Positions 1 through 8,877 are shown, numbered from the stretch's first letter. The stretch: DNA of 51,464 bases from Actinomycetes bacterium (GCA_021793235.1 JAJYTD010000030.1:1-51464); one strand, 5' to 3'. Numbers and translations: made by a program. Notes: generated by a model from the letters alone, not told the origin.

Positions 1-38
1 CTGAGGACATGGCGAAGGGCGCCAAGATCGATGTGTGA
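1..38 (+). CDS. 3' fragment of an unidentified upstream ORF (partial)
   Basis: One frame is open from the window edge to a TGA at 36-38 and encodes the tail EDMAKGAKIDV. Its stop overlaps the GTG start of the transposase (GTGA). It may be the last codons of a real upstream gene, a gene cut by the insertion sequence and stopping inside it, or chance. Too little sequence is present to assign a function. Confidence 0.25.
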   Translation, partial: EDMAKGAKIDV

Positions 39-960
39 CAAACAACCTGGACGCCCTTCTGACTGCACTCTATGTCCATCTGGACGATCACGTCCTGCCC
101 TCGGCCCCACAGCGCCGGAAACCGGGACGGCCGCGTCTGCTCACCGATGCCGAACTGGTCTGTGTGGCCGTGGCCCAGGTGCTGCTGCGCTGCGACGACG
201 AGCGCCGGTGGCTGCGTGTGGCACCGGGCCGGATCGGCCACCTCTTCCCCCGTCTGCCGTGCCAGTCCCAGTACAACCGGCACCTGCGCTCCTTGGCGCA
301 TGTGATGCTGCCGGTCGCGGTGTGGCTGGCCCGGGCCACCCCCACCTGGTGGGAACGGCTGCGGCTGATGGACGGCACCCCGGTGCGCTGCGGTGCCTCC
401 CGGGTGACGGTGAACCGCTCGGGCCTGGGCGAGATGGCCGGCTACGGGCGCGATGCCTCCCACCACTGCTTCTACTGGGGCGTCAAGCTCATGCTCATCA
501 CCACCGCCGACGGCGCCGTGGCGGCGTTCAGCCTGGCCAACCCCAAGGAGCTGGACGAACGCAAGCAGGCTCTGCACCTGGCCCACACCCGGCAGATCGC
601 CCCGGGACCGGTGCCGCTGGTGTGCGACAAGGGCTTTGCCGGGGCCGGGATCCAGGCCGCGATGGCCGCGGCCGGGCACACGATCGTGCGCCCGGCCCTG
701 CGCAGCGAGCCCGAGGACCCGACCTTCCCGGGGTGGCTGCGCCAACGCATCGAGGCCGTCATCTGGACTTTGAAGAACCAGCTCGGCCTGGAGCGCCACA
801 ACGCCCGCACCACCGAAGGCCTCTGGGCGCGCACCTGCCAGCGCATCCTCGCCCTCAACGCCGCGATCTGGCACAACTGGCTCATCGACGCACCCGTCAA
901 GCGATCGTTGACCGCCTACGACCATTGACCAACCCACAATTCCCCATCAACGATCTAGGC
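21..960 (+). mobile_element. Probable IS982-family insertion sequence (borders uncertain)
   Basis: The element is inferred from the transposase and from a short imperfect inverted repeat. The left side (about 21-35) reads GCCAAGATCGATGTG. The reverse complement of the right side (about 945-960) reads GCCTAGATCGTTGATG, so AGATCG is shared in the same position. The total of about 0.94 kb is close to the usual IS982 length of roughly 1 kb. I see no convincing target duplication, so the exact ends are not established. Confidence 0.4.
35..928 (+). CDS. IS982-family DDE transposase
   Basis: This 297-aa protein has the features of actinobacterial IS982 transposases. The N-terminus resembles the familiar NLDALLTALYV opening, and the C-terminus ends in RSLTAYDH. 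The DDE catalytic triad is readable: Asp113 in LMDGTPV, Asp198 in CDKGFAG and Glu240 in IEAVIWTLK. The gene looks full length, without frameshift or internal stop, so the element could still be active. The GTG start at 35 is chosen because the family N-terminus begins there. It is followed at once by the kinase gene on the same strand, so transcription from the IS could read into the kinase. Confidence 0.9.
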   Translation: MTNNLDALLTALYVHLDDHVLPSAPQRRKPGRPRLLTDAELVCVAVAQVLLRCDDERRWLRVAPGRIGHLFPRLPCQSQYNRHLRSLAHVMLPVAVWLARATPTWWERLRLMDGTPVRCGASRVTVNRSGLGEMAGYGRDASHHCFYWGVKLMLITTADGAVAAFSLANPKELDERKQALHLAHTRQIAPGPVPLVCDKGFAGAGIQAAMAAAGHTIVRPALRSEPEDPTFPGWLRQRIEAVIWTLKNQLGLERHNARTTEGLWARTCQRILALNAAIWHNWLIDAPVKRSLTAYDH

Positions 961-1011
961 TGAAAGCGACCGCAGGAATCCGACCGAGCAGCCGAAGGAC
1001 ACCGCCCGCCG

Positions 1012-3633
1012 ATGGCCACACCCGAGCCAACCGATCCCGCGTCCCCCACGCGCAGGATCGAGCCGGCCGCGCCGACGGACCGGCTCGACCCGGGCCACGC
1101 GCGTACCCGGTGGGTGACCCGTATCCTGCGCCCGGGCGCCGGGGCCGCGCGCCCTGACCCCTCAGCCGCCTCCGGTGACACGCGCCGGATGACCGGGCCG
1201 GCGGCGCGGCCCGCAGCCTATGGCCCCTCTCCCGCGAGCGGCGCGCCCACGGACACGCGGCAGCGCACCGGGGCGCGCGCGGTCCCGGCCTGGTTCGGCC
1301 GCCTGGTCTCTCGCGTCGTGGTCGGCCCCGCCGGAGAACTGGACTACGCCATCCCCGCTGAGCTGCGCCGCGCCTACAACGTGCTCGGCCATATCGGCTC
1401 CGGCGGCGAGGCCGTCGTCTACCTGGCCGAGCCGGAGAGCGCATCGCGCACGGACTCCGCCTCGTCCGCCCCCGGGCAGCGACTCGCGCTCAAGGTCTAC
1501 CGACCGGGGCACGACATCAATCGGGATCTCCTGGACCGGTTGCGCGCCCGCGGCGAGGTCGCCCCCTACACTCCCGCCATCCACGGTTACGGCTACGCGC
1601 GCAGCTCCTGGGGCGAGGAGGTGGCCTGGGAGGCACAGGAGTACTTCGCCGAAGGCTCTTTGCGTTCCCTGATGGACCAGGCTCCTGTGGACGACGCCCG
1701 CGCACGCGACATCGTCGCCGCCATCGGTGCGTGCCTGCACCACTGGCAGGACTCCCTCCAGCACAACCACACCGACGTCAAACCCGAGAACCTGCTGATC
1801 CGCCGCCTGGATCCGCCGGTCTTCGCCCTCACCGACTTCGGCGGGGCGGTCCGGGCCACGATGAGCCGCGTCTACGGCGGGCTGGCCATCACCGAGGACT
1901 ACGCCGCGCCCGAGGTCGTCGAAGGCCGGCGGGAGGCGCCGGCCGCCTGGTGGTCCCTGGGCATCATGGTGCACGAACTGGTGACGGGACGCCGCCCCGA
2001 ACGCGGCGAGAACTGGCTGGCCGCCCGCAGCACCGAAATCGACGTCTCCGCCATTGCCGACGAGGACTGGCGGCTGCTGGCGCGCGGCCTGCTCAATCCC
2101 ATGCCGTCGGCGCGCTGGGGCTACTCCGAAGTGCGGCAGTGGCTCGCCGGTGAGCGGCCGCAGCTGGTGCGGCCTCGTTCACACGCCCCCATCACCTTCG
2201 CCGACGTCTCCCACGAGGACCCGCCGAGCCTCGCCTTCGATCTGCTGGACCGGTCGGACAAGGGAGAGGTGTGGCTGCGCGCCCACTGGCCCGCGGTGCG
2301 GACATGGCTGGACCGGGAGGTCAACGACTACACCTTCGACCGGGCCTACCTCACCGACCTCCACGAGCATCCCGAGCGCGTCCACCTGGCGATCAGCGCT
2401 CTGGCCGCCCACTACGTCCCGGGCATGCCGCCGCGTTACCGGGGCCACGAAGTCAGCGCCGAAGGCGTGCTGGCCCTGGCCGCGGGTGAGCGCAGTCGGC
2501 ACGCGGTACTGCGTGAGGCCATCGAACTGGAGGCGCTGGACCTGGCCGCGCGGCACTGGTGCGAGCACTCCTCCTGCCGGGCCGAGGCGGCCAAGCGTTG
2601 CGCGCTGCTGGAGCGTGTGCAGCACGAGGTCCCGCTCATCATGCAGCAGGTGCAGGCGACGGCAGAGCGCCTCGCGCGCACCCGCGCACCCGAGGCCGCC
2701 GAGATCGCACCGCACGAATGGGACACCGCCTGGGCACAGGCGGTCGAACTGGTCCTGGACCCGGATGCGCCAGCGCAGTACCGGCGGCGGCTGCGGGCAC
2801 GTCCCTGGCAACCGGGCCGGAACGGCGCCGCACGGCACGCGGACTGGTGGCGGGAGCAGCGCAGTGCGGGCCTTCGGCGCCGCGGTGACCCCGCTACGAA
2901 CGCGGCACTGATCACCGCGGTGCTGCTGCTTCCCACCGCCACCCGCATCGGCGCCGCCCAGCGCGAGCGGAACCGCGCGGACAACCGTGCTCGGCGGCAC
3001 AGCCGCTGGGCCGCGTTGGCCAGCGCGGCCAACGAGCGGTGGAGCCGTACCAGGGAAAGGCTCGCGGCCGCGCCTACCCGGCCGCGCAGTGCCCCGCCCA
3101 CGCTCCCCCTATCCGGCGATACCGAGCGGCAACGCCTCACGCGGCAGCGGGAGGAAGAGCAAAGACGCGTGGATAAGGGCATGCGCCAGATCCAGCGCGC
3201 CATGGGCTCTGGGCGGTGCCGCCGCTTCGCCTACCCGGCCGCCCTGTTCGGCATGATCGACAGTATCGGCCGACTGCTGCGGGCCGACGGGTTCTACCCG
3301 GAGACCATCAGCCCGTTCGCGGCCGCCTACGAGGCGGTGCTCTCCTTCAGCCAAAGCACCGCCGTCTCGGCGGTGTCCACTGCGGCCGGCGCCGTAGCCG
3401 GCCTGCTCCCCGGTGACATGGAGCTGCGGTGGTGGCTGCCCGCACTGCTCGGGCTGGCGCTGTTCTTCCTGGGCCGCACCGCCGCCAACCGCCGGCGCAA
3501 GGCCCGGACGCAGATCATCGCCTACCGCATGGCCGTCTTCACCACCGTGCTGACCGTTCTCGTTCTGCTGGCCAACGGCCTGCTCACAGTCGGAGCAGGG
3601 GTACTGATCCCGCTCCACGCCCTCTTCGGCTGA
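1012..3633 (+). CDS. Large Ser/Thr protein kinase with C-terminal membrane segments
   Basis: The 873-aa protein has a Pro/Ala-rich N-terminus (1-120) and a kinase domain from about 122. Visible motifs are the Gly-rich loop GSGGEAVVY near 129-137, Lys161 in ALKVY, HTDVKPEN at 253-260 (Thr replaces the Arg of HRD), DFG at 275-277 and APE at 299-301. A long charged region of no recognised family follows (about 350-770). The last 90 residues hold two or three hydrophobic segments around a basic loop, so the kinase is probably membrane-anchored at its C-terminus, the reverse of the PASTA kinases. ATG 1012 has only a weak, distant GAAGGA. The frame is open back to a TGA at 961-963 at the IS edge, so the true N-terminus may have been lost or altered. 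The substrate is unknown. Confidence 0.8.
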   Translation: MATPEPTDPASPTRRIEPAAPTDRLDPGHARTRWVTRILRPGAGAARPDPSAASGDTRRMTGPAARPAAYGPSPASGAPTDTRQRTGARAVPAWFGRLVSRVVVGPAGELDYAIPAELRRAYNVLGHIGSGGEAVVYLAEPESASRTDSASSAPGQRLALKVYRPGHDINRDLLDRLRARGEVAPYTPAIHGYGYARSSWGEEVAWEAQEYFAEGSLRSLMDQAPVDDARARDIVAAIGACLHHWQDSLQHNHTDVKPENLLIRRLDPPVFALTDFGGAVRATMSRVYGGLAITEDYAAPEVVEGRREAPAAWWSLGIMVHELVTGRRPERGENWLAARSTEIDVSAIADEDWRLLARGLLNPMPSARWGYSEVRQWLAGERPQLVRPRSHAPITFADVSHEDPPSLAFDLLDRSDKGEVWLRAHWPAVRTWLDREVNDYTFDRAYLTDLHEHPERVHLAISALAAHYVPGMPPRYRGHEVSAEGVLALAAGERSRHAVLREAIELEALDLAARHWCEHSSCRAEAAKRCALLERVQHEVPLIMQQVQATAERLARTRAPEAAEIAPHEWDTAWAQAVELVLDPDAPAQYRRRLRARPWQPGRNGAARHADWWREQRSAGLRRRGDPATNAALITAVLLLPTATRIGAAQRERNRADNRARRHSRWAALASAANERWSRTRERLAAAPTRPRSAPPTLPLSGDTERQRLTRQREEEQRRVDKGMRQIQRAMGSGRCRRFAYPAALFGMIDSIGRLLRADGFYPETISPFAAAYEAVLSFSQSTAVSAVSTAAGAVAGLLPGDMELRWWLPALLGLALFFLGRTAANRRRKARTQIIAYRMAVFTTVLTVLVLLANGLLTVGAGVLIPLHALFG

Positions 3634-3770
3634 GAAGCGTCGGCATCCCTCTTTCCGTTCTTTCCGCTCTCCCCGCGATTCGCAAATGGGGGCGAATCCG
3701 GGCAGAGAATTCCGTAGCAAGCCCGCTATGATCGCCCAGGATCAACGGCGAGTGTGGGAGACGGTATCCG

Positions 3771-4676
3771 GTGGGCAATGCGATCGAGCTGGCGGCGGGA
3801 GACTACCGGGCGGTCATCGACCGCCGAGGCGCGGCGCTGCGCCGTCTGACCTGGCAGGGACAGGACCTGGTGTGGGGTTATGGCAGCGATGCCGAGCCGG
3901 TCGCCTACCAGGGGCAGTTACTCGCTCCGTGGCCCAACCGCATCGCGGACGGCCGTTACGTCTTCGCGGGCGCCGAGCACCGGCTGGAGATCACCGAACC
4001 CGAGCGGACCACCGCCCTTCACGGCCTCGTACACTCCGAGCCGTGGCTGCCACAGACGGTCGCACCCTCGGTGACCAGGCTCGGTTACACGCTCGACGGG
4101 GCGCCCGGCTACCCGTTCCGCCTGGAGCTCACGGCCGCCTACGAACTGGATCCCGTATCGGGACTGACCGTCACCATAAGCGCACACAACACCGGCGGCT
4201 CTCCCGCCCCCTACGGCACAGGAATGCATCCCTACCTGCGGGTTTCAGCGCCGCTGGATGAAGCGACGCTGCGGTTGCCCGCTAGGCTCCGGCTCCCGGT
4301 CGACGGGCGGCTGCTGCCGTCCGGCGCCCCGGAGCCGGTCGCGGGCACCGAGCATGATTTCCGCTCCCCGCGCCGCATCGGGGGAACCGTGCTCGATACG
4401 GCGTTCACCGGCCTCGATCGCGACGAGGAAGGGCTGGCATGGACGGTGCTGTCGGGTGGCGGCACCGCGGTCGGGCTGTGGGCCGACCGTTCCTACTCCT
4501 GGCTGCAGGTGTTCAGTGCGGACGGGTTGCCCGAAGCAGCGCACCGTGTCGGTCTCGCGGTGGAGCCCATGACCTGCCCGCCGAACGCCTTCGCCAGCGG
4601 CGACGACCTTGACGTGCTGTCGCCGGAGCAGACCCTTGGTTCTCGCTTCGGCATACGGCGGCTGGCGCAGAGCTGA
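3771..4676 (+). CDS. Aldose 1-epimerase (mutarotase) family protein
   Basis: The 301-aa protein belongs to the galactose mutarotase family, which interconverts alpha and beta anomers of aldoses. Supporting motifs are APWPNRI near the sugar pocket, the HGLVH histidine, the second histidine in GMHPYL and the likely catalytic Glu in VEPMTCPPNAF near the C-terminus. The length is normal. The GTG start at 3771 is preceded by GGGAG about 10 bases upstream. There is no sugar operon beside it. The gene converges with the MocA-like gene with only 19 bases between their stops. The substrate cannot be told from sequence. Confidence 0.85.
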   Translation: MGNAIELAAGDYRAVIDRRGAALRRLTWQGQDLVWGYGSDAEPVAYQGQLLAPWPNRIADGRYVFAGAEHRLEITEPERTTALHGLVHSEPWLPQTVAPSVTRLGYTLDGAPGYPFRLELTAAYELDPVSGLTVTISAHNTGGSPAPYGTGMHPYLRVSAPLDEATLRLPARLRLPVDGRLLPSGAPEPVAGTEHDFRSPRRIGGTVLDTAFTGLDRDEEGLAWTVLSGGGTAVGLWADRSYSWLQVFSADGLPEAAHRVGLAVEPMTCPPNAFASGDDLDVLSPEQTLGSRFGIRRLAQS

Positions 4677-4695
4677 TCCGCGCCTACTCCCATCA

Positions 4696-5310
4696 TCAGA
4701 CCGATTCCTGACCGACCAGTGTGCGCAGGCGCTCCAGGTCCTCGGGGGTGTCGATGTCGTCGGGGCTGGCGATGTCGTCACAGGAAACCGTGGTCACCAG
4801 GTGGGAGTAGGCACGCAGGAACGGACGTGCGCCGACATCCCCCTCGGCGAGGGCGTGCACGCTGGGCCAGTGCTCGCGTCCCAGCAGCACAGGGTTGCGC
4901 AGATTCCCGGAGTAGGTCGCGACCGCGGCCCGGGCCCCATCGCGGTAAGCCTCCAGCAGCCGCTCCACCGCAGCCGATGTCACCAGGGGCTGGTCGGCCA
5001 GCGCCACGACCACCGCGTCGGTGTCCTCCGGCAGGGCGGCGAGCCCAGCACGCAGGGAGGACCCCATCCCCGTGCGCCATTCCGGGTTGTGCACCCCGTC
5101 TGCCCCTTCAACCACGACCTCCGCGGCTCCAGTCACGACATAGACCGGCACGCACCCTCCCTCGCGCAGAATCCGCGCGCCCCGATCAACGAGCCGCTCC
5201 CCCGCCAGCTCCACCAGGGCCTTGGGACGGCCGAGCCGACTCCCCTGCCCTGCGGCCAGCAAGAGACCGGCGATCGGCACACCGTCATCGCCTTGCTTGC
5301 GTGTCGTCAT
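4696..5310 (-). CDS. MocA/MobA-like nucleotidyltransferase
   Basis: The 204-aa GT-A-fold nucleotidyltransferase opens with LLLAAGQGSRLGRPKAL, the nucleotide-binding signature of the MobA/MocA group. MALADQP-type metal binding is seen as VALADQPLV near the middle. Relatives add CMP to the molybdenum pterin to make molybdopterin cytosine dinucleotide, the cofactor form used by CO dehydrogenase and xanthine dehydrogenase-type enzymes. Its place downstream of coxD-, coxE- and xdhC-like genes on the same strand fits that role. The frame is open further upstream, but ATG 5310 places the start just before the Rossmann-like motif. A CATTAT box six bases before it suggests a leaderless or internal promoter. 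Confidence 0.8.
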   Translation of the reverse strand: MTTRKQGDDGVPIAGLLLAAGQGSRLGRPKALVELAGERLVDRGARILREGGCVPVYVVTGAAEVVVEGADGVHNPEWRTGMGSSLRAGLAALPEDTDAVVVALADQPLVTSAAVERLLEAYRDGARAAVATYSGNLRNPVLLGREHWPSVHALAEGDVGARPFLRAYSHLVTTVSCDDIASPDDIDTPEDLERLRTLVGQESV

Positions 5311-5517
5311 GACGCGATAATGCCACGCCTGGCCGCGCCCGCGGCTCGATCCGGGGTTCCGGTTTTGCAATCACGCCGCCGAGATCCCCTGCTGCTACGG
5401 CGATTCAGGCGCGCCGACCGCATGGTTCACCTGGTTTTCTGGCCGCTTCCGGCCGAATAGCAGCCACGGCTCCCTGCGCTTCCGCACACCAGCGGCCACG
5501 CGTGAGCACCGCGGCCC

Positions 5518-6654
5518 TCATGCCGGAACATGAGGCCGGATGCGTGCCATCGGTTCGGTGTGGATGCGTCCGCTTGTGGCATGCAGCGGGCGGCCGCTCC
5601 CGCCCCACCGTGTCTGGATGAGTTCGGCGGCGATCGAGACGGCCGTCTCTTCCGGGGTACGCGCCCCCAGATCCAGACCGATCGGCGAGCGCAGCCGCGC
5701 CAACCGCGCCTCGTCCACCCCGGCTTCCCTCAACCGGCCCAGCCGGTCCTCGTGGGTGCGGCGGCTGCCCATCGCACCGATATAGCCGGCCGGAGTGCGC
5801 AGCGCGACCTCCAGCACGGGAACATCGAACTTGGGGTCGTGGGTGAGCACGCAGATGGCGGTCCGCTCATCGATCTGGCCCTCGATCTCGCTGAGGAACA
5901 CGTGCGGCCACTTCACCACCACCTCGTCGGCTTTCGGGAACCGCTTGGCCGTGGCGAAGACCGGACGCGCATCGCACACAGTCACCCGGTAGCCGAGGTA
6001 GGCGCCGATGTCGGCGACCGCGGCGGCGAAATCGATGGCGCCGAAGACCAGCATCCGCGGTGCCGGGGCGAAGGACTGCACGAACACCTCCAGCTCGTCA
6101 CCGCGCCGCTGGCCGTCGGCGCCGTAGCGCAGGATTCCGGTGCTTCCCTGGGCGAGCATGCCGCGGGCGTCATCGTCGACGGCCGCGTCCAGCCGGTCGC
6201 TCCCCAGGCCGCCCTCGGCCCGGTCCGGCCGGATGACGCGGCGTGCGCCCAGCAGTCCCGGGCCGGCGACGACGGTGGCCACCGCAACAGGCCGGTGCGC
6301 GCCGATCGCGCCGATGACCTCGCCGAGTTGGGGATAGAGCTCCCGGCTCACCGGCTCCACCAGCACATGAAGGGTTCCGCCGCAGGTGAGGCCGACGGAA
6401 AACGCGTCGTCGTCACTGACCCCGTAGCGTTCGCGCACCGGCTCACCGCTCGCGATGACCTGCTGGGCCAGTTCATAGACCGCGCCTTCGACACAGCCCC
6501 CGGACACGCTGCCGATCACCTCTCCCGAAGCGCTGACGGCCATCGCCGCCCCCGCTTCCCGAGGAGCGCTGTGGTAGGTGTCGATGACCGTGGCGAGCGC
6601 GAACACCTCGCCGGACGTGTACAGGTCCGCGACGGCCGCCCGGATGTCACGCAC
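5518..6654 (-). CDS. XdhC/CoxI family molybdenum hydroxylase maturation protein
   Basis: The 378-aa protein has the N-terminal XdhC/CoxI domain (GSVSGGCVEGA and GLTCGG, in the first 110 residues) and a C-terminal Rossmann domain (LVFGAIDFAAAV, then THDPKFD and GAMGSRRTHEDR). Family members bind molybdenum cofactor and help to sulfurate and insert it into xanthine dehydrogenase- or CO dehydrogenase-type enzymes. The GTG start at 6654 is chosen because AAGGAGGA lies just upstream. That start overlaps the end of the VWA gene by 8 bases, so the two are probably translationally coupled. It sits third in a four-gene minus-strand run. Confidence 0.88.
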   Translation of the reverse strand: MRDIRAAVADLYTSGEVFALATVIDTYHSAPREAGAAMAVSASGEVIGSVSGGCVEGAVYELAQQVIASGEPVRERYGVSDDDAFSVGLTCGGTLHVLVEPVSRELYPQLGEVIGAIGAHRPVAVATVVAGPGLLGARRVIRPDRAEGGLGSDRLDAAVDDDARGMLAQGSTGILRYGADGQRRGDELEVFVQSFAPAPRMLVFGAIDFAAAVADIGAYLGYRVTVCDARPVFATAKRFPKADEVVVKWPHVFLSEIEGQIDERTAICVLTHDPKFDVPVLEVALRTPAGYIGAMGSRRTHEDRLGRLREAGVDEARLARLRSPIGLDLGARTPEETAVSIAAELIQTRWGGSGRPLHATSGRIHTEPMARIRPHVPA

Positions 6655-7786
6655 GTGGTCCTCCTTTTTCGGCCCTGCCGCCGATGACGGCGGTGGCCAG
6701 TTGTGCCAAGGCGTCCAGGCTGTGCCCGGACACGAAGTCGTCGATGTGCGGCAGGGCCGCCCGCATCCCCGCCGTGAGCGGTTCGTAGCCCGGTTGGGCC
6801 TTGTGCGGGTTGACCCAGACGATGCGGTGGGCAAGCCGTGCCATCCGCGCCATCTGCTCTGCGAGCAGCGACGCGTCCCCCCTCTCCCAACCGTCGGAGG
6901 CGACGATCACCAGCGCACCGCGCGCCATTCCCCTCTGCCCGTGCAGATCGAGGAACTCCTTCAGTTCGGCGCCCAGCCGGGTGCCGCCGTTCCAGTCGGG
7001 GATCGCGGCACCGACGGACGCGAGCGCGGCCGCGGGGTCGCGGACCCGCATTTCGCGGGTGAGCCGGGTGAGCCGGGTGCCCACACTGAACACCTCGGTG
7101 TGCCCCGGGTGCCCGCGAGCGACCACGTGGGCCAGGCGGAGCAGCGCGTCGGCGTAGGGCGACATCGATCCGCTGATGTCGACCAGCAGCACCACACGCC
7201 GCGGTTTGACGGTGCGGTCGCGGCGCAGCAACCGCAGCGGTTCTCCGCCCGTGCGCAGGCTCGCCCGCAGTGTCCTGCGGTGATCGAGGCGTCCGCGAAC
7301 GGCCGGCGCCCTACGCCGAGTGGTCCGATGCGGGCGGTGTGCGCTCAACAGGGATATCAGCCGTGCGACCTCCGCGCGTTCCTCTTGGGTGAGCGTGGCG
7401 ATATCCGCGCCGCGCAGTACTTCGGTATCGGCTGCCGCGGCGAGCGCGTCCGGGGCGTCGCTGCTGTGGCCCTGCTCCTCCGTGGTGTTCCACATGGCGG
7501 ACCGGGCGACCGTCACCGGGTGGGGACGGGCGCCGGTGGGAACGGACTGAGCCGAGAAGTAGTGCGCGAAGCAGGCGTCGTAGAGGTCGAGCTCGGTGGC
7601 CGACGAGCAGAGCGTGAGCCGACCCGCCCAGTAGACGTCTTCGGCGGATGCGATATCGAGGGCGTCCACCGCACGCAGGAACGCCTCCGCCCGGCCCGTG
7701 TCCGCGTTCACCCCCGCCGCACGCAGCACCCGCACGAATCCGAGCATGGTCTCGGTGATACCGCGTGTCCGGGTGGTCGTCGTCAC
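6647..7786 (-). CDS. CoxE-like von Willebrand factor A domain protein
   Basis: The 379-aa protein has an N-terminal helical region and a C-terminal VWA domain. The metal-ion-dependent adhesion site is visible as DISGSMSPYA, and a later GTRL element and an ASDGWERGD stretch follow. CoxE-type VWA proteins work with a CoxD-type AAA+ partner to assemble the Mo-Cu site of CO dehydrogenase (family knowledge from the cox system). Here the coxD-like gene ends 2 bases before the start and the XdhC gene overlaps the end by 8 bases, so this is a tight operon. The start is GTG or ATG-like at 7786, with no better alternative. Without catalytic subunits nearby the substrate enzyme is uncertain. Confidence 0.85.
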   Translation of the reverse strand: MTTTTRTRGITETMLGFVRVLRAAGVNADTGRAEAFLRAVDALDIASAEDVYWAGRLTLCSSATELDLYDACFAHYFSAQSVPTGARPHPVTVARSAMWNTTEEQGHSSDAPDALAAAADTEVLRGADIATLTQEERAEVARLISLLSAHRPHRTTRRRAPAVRGRLDHRRTLRASLRTGGEPLRLLRRDRTVKPRRVVLLVDISGSMSPYADALLRLAHVVARGHPGHTEVFSVGTRLTRLTREMRVRDPAAALASVGAAIPDWNGGTRLGAELKEFLDLHGQRGMARGALVIVASDGWERGDASLLAEQMARMARLAHRIVWVNPHKAQPGYEPLTAGMRAALPHIDDFVSGHSLDALAQLATAVIGGRAEKGGPRA

Positions 7787-7788
7787 GG

Positions 7789-8727
7789 CTACTCCGGTGC
7801 GTCCGGGCCGCGCCCGTTGAGCAGGGCGGACAGTCGGCGGTGCACGTTCTCGCGGTCCTCTTGGTGCTTGACGAGGGCGCCCAGGCTGCGTGCCGCGACG
7901 TCGGGATCGAGTGCACGGGCGCCCAACGCCACGAGCGCGGTCGTCCAGTCGATGCTTTCGGCGACACCGGGCGGTTTGAGCAGGTCGATACCTGAGGGTC
8001 CGGGGTCGCGCAGCCGCTGAACGGCGGTGGCGACATCACGCACCAGACGCTCGGTCGCCTCGGGCAGCCGCCGCCGGATGATCGCGACTTCGCGCTCGAA
8101 GCCCGGGTGCGGCATCCAGTGGTAGAGGCAGCGGCGCTTGAGGGCGTCGTGCACCTCCCGCGTGCGATTGGAGGTGAGGACGACCACGGGCGGTGTTGCG
8201 GCGCGAACGGTGCCGAGCTCGGGAATGGAGATGGTGAAATCGGAGAGGAACTCCAGCAGGAAGGCCTCGAACTCGTCGTCGGCGCGGTCGATCTCGTCGA
8301 CGAGGAGCACGCTCGGTGTGTCGGTACTGGTCTCCAGGGCGCGCAGCAGCGGGCGGGCGAGCAGGTACCGGCGGTCGTAAAGGCCGGACTCCAGTTCGGC
8401 AACGCCATCGGTGCCGACCGCCTGTGCCGCGCGCAGGTGCAGCAACTGGCGCGGGTAGTCCCAGTCGTAGAGCGCCTGGGCGGCGTCGATGCCTTCGTAG
8501 CACTGCAGTCGGATCAAAGGGCCGCCGATAACAGCGGCCATGGCCTTGGCCAGCTCGGTTTTGCCGACCCCGGCGTCGCCTTCGAGGAAAAGAGGGCGCC
8601 CCATCCGCATGGCGAGAAAGCACGCGGTGGCCGCACCGTCGTCGGCGAGGTAGTCCTGCGCGTCCAGCAGCTTCGCCAGCTCGGCCGGGTCGGCAACCTC
8701 CCATGTTCGTGTCCGCACGCCGCTCAT
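7789..8727 (-). CDS. CoxD/MoxR-like AAA+ ATPase
   Basis: The 312-aa MoxR-family AAA+ protein has Walker A GDAGVGKTE, Walker B LLVDEIDRADDE and a sensor-1 element VLTSNRTRE. MoxR/CoxD ATPases remodel client metalloenzymes together with a VWA partner, which is encoded immediately downstream. The frame runs further upstream to 8853, but ATG 8727 is preceded by GGAAAGGG and gives the normal N-terminus. It is the first gene of the four-gene maturation run. Upstream lies the terminator of the riboflavin transcript, so the run must have its own promoter between about 8728 and 8850. Confidence 0.88.
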   Translation of the reverse strand: MSGVRTRTWEVADPAELAKLLDAQDYLADDGAATACFLAMRMGRPLFLEGDAGVGKTELAKAMAAVIGGPLIRLQCYEGIDAAQALYDWDYPRQLLHLRAAQAVGTDGVAELESGLYDRRYLLARPLLRALETSTDTPSVLLVDEIDRADDEFEAFLLEFLSDFTISIPELGTVRAATPPVVVLTSNRTREVHDALKRRCLYHWMPHPGFEREVAIIRRRLPEATERLVRDVATAVQRLRDPGPSGIDLLKPPGVAESIDWTTALVALGARALDPDVAARSLGALVKHQEDRENVHRRLSALLNGRGPDAPE

Positions 8728-8853
8728 GCACGCCCTTTCCGTCTCTTTCCCCGACAGGCTATGCCGTGGGAGCCGCGCCCGGAAGGGGCCATGATCAACC
8801 CGAGACCTCGCGGTCGCTACGGGGGTTAGCGGCGGGCGTAGGCGCGCACGCAT

Positions 8854-8872
8854 CCGGTTCCCTCGGAACCGG
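8854..8872 (-). terminator. Hairpin terminator of the riboflavin transcript
   Basis: A perfect 8-bp stem (CCGGTTCC with GGAACCGG) closes a 3-base loop. It lies 5 bases past the stop of the 41-aa membrane protein and before the coxD-like gene, so it separates the two transcripts. There is no T tract, as is common in high-GC actinobacteria. Confidence 0.6.
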
Positions 8873-8877
8873 GCGAA

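Noticed and set aside
5405-5608. 67-codon minus-strand frame between the MocA-like and XdhC genes
   Set aside because: It has no ribosome binding site, overlaps the XdhC end and is Arg/Pro-rich without any recognisable motif.
6647-8727. AAA+/VWA pair as a defence (MoxR-type) system
   Set aside because: The XdhC and MocA neighbours tie the pair to molybdenum hydroxylase maturation. No nuclease or other effector is present.
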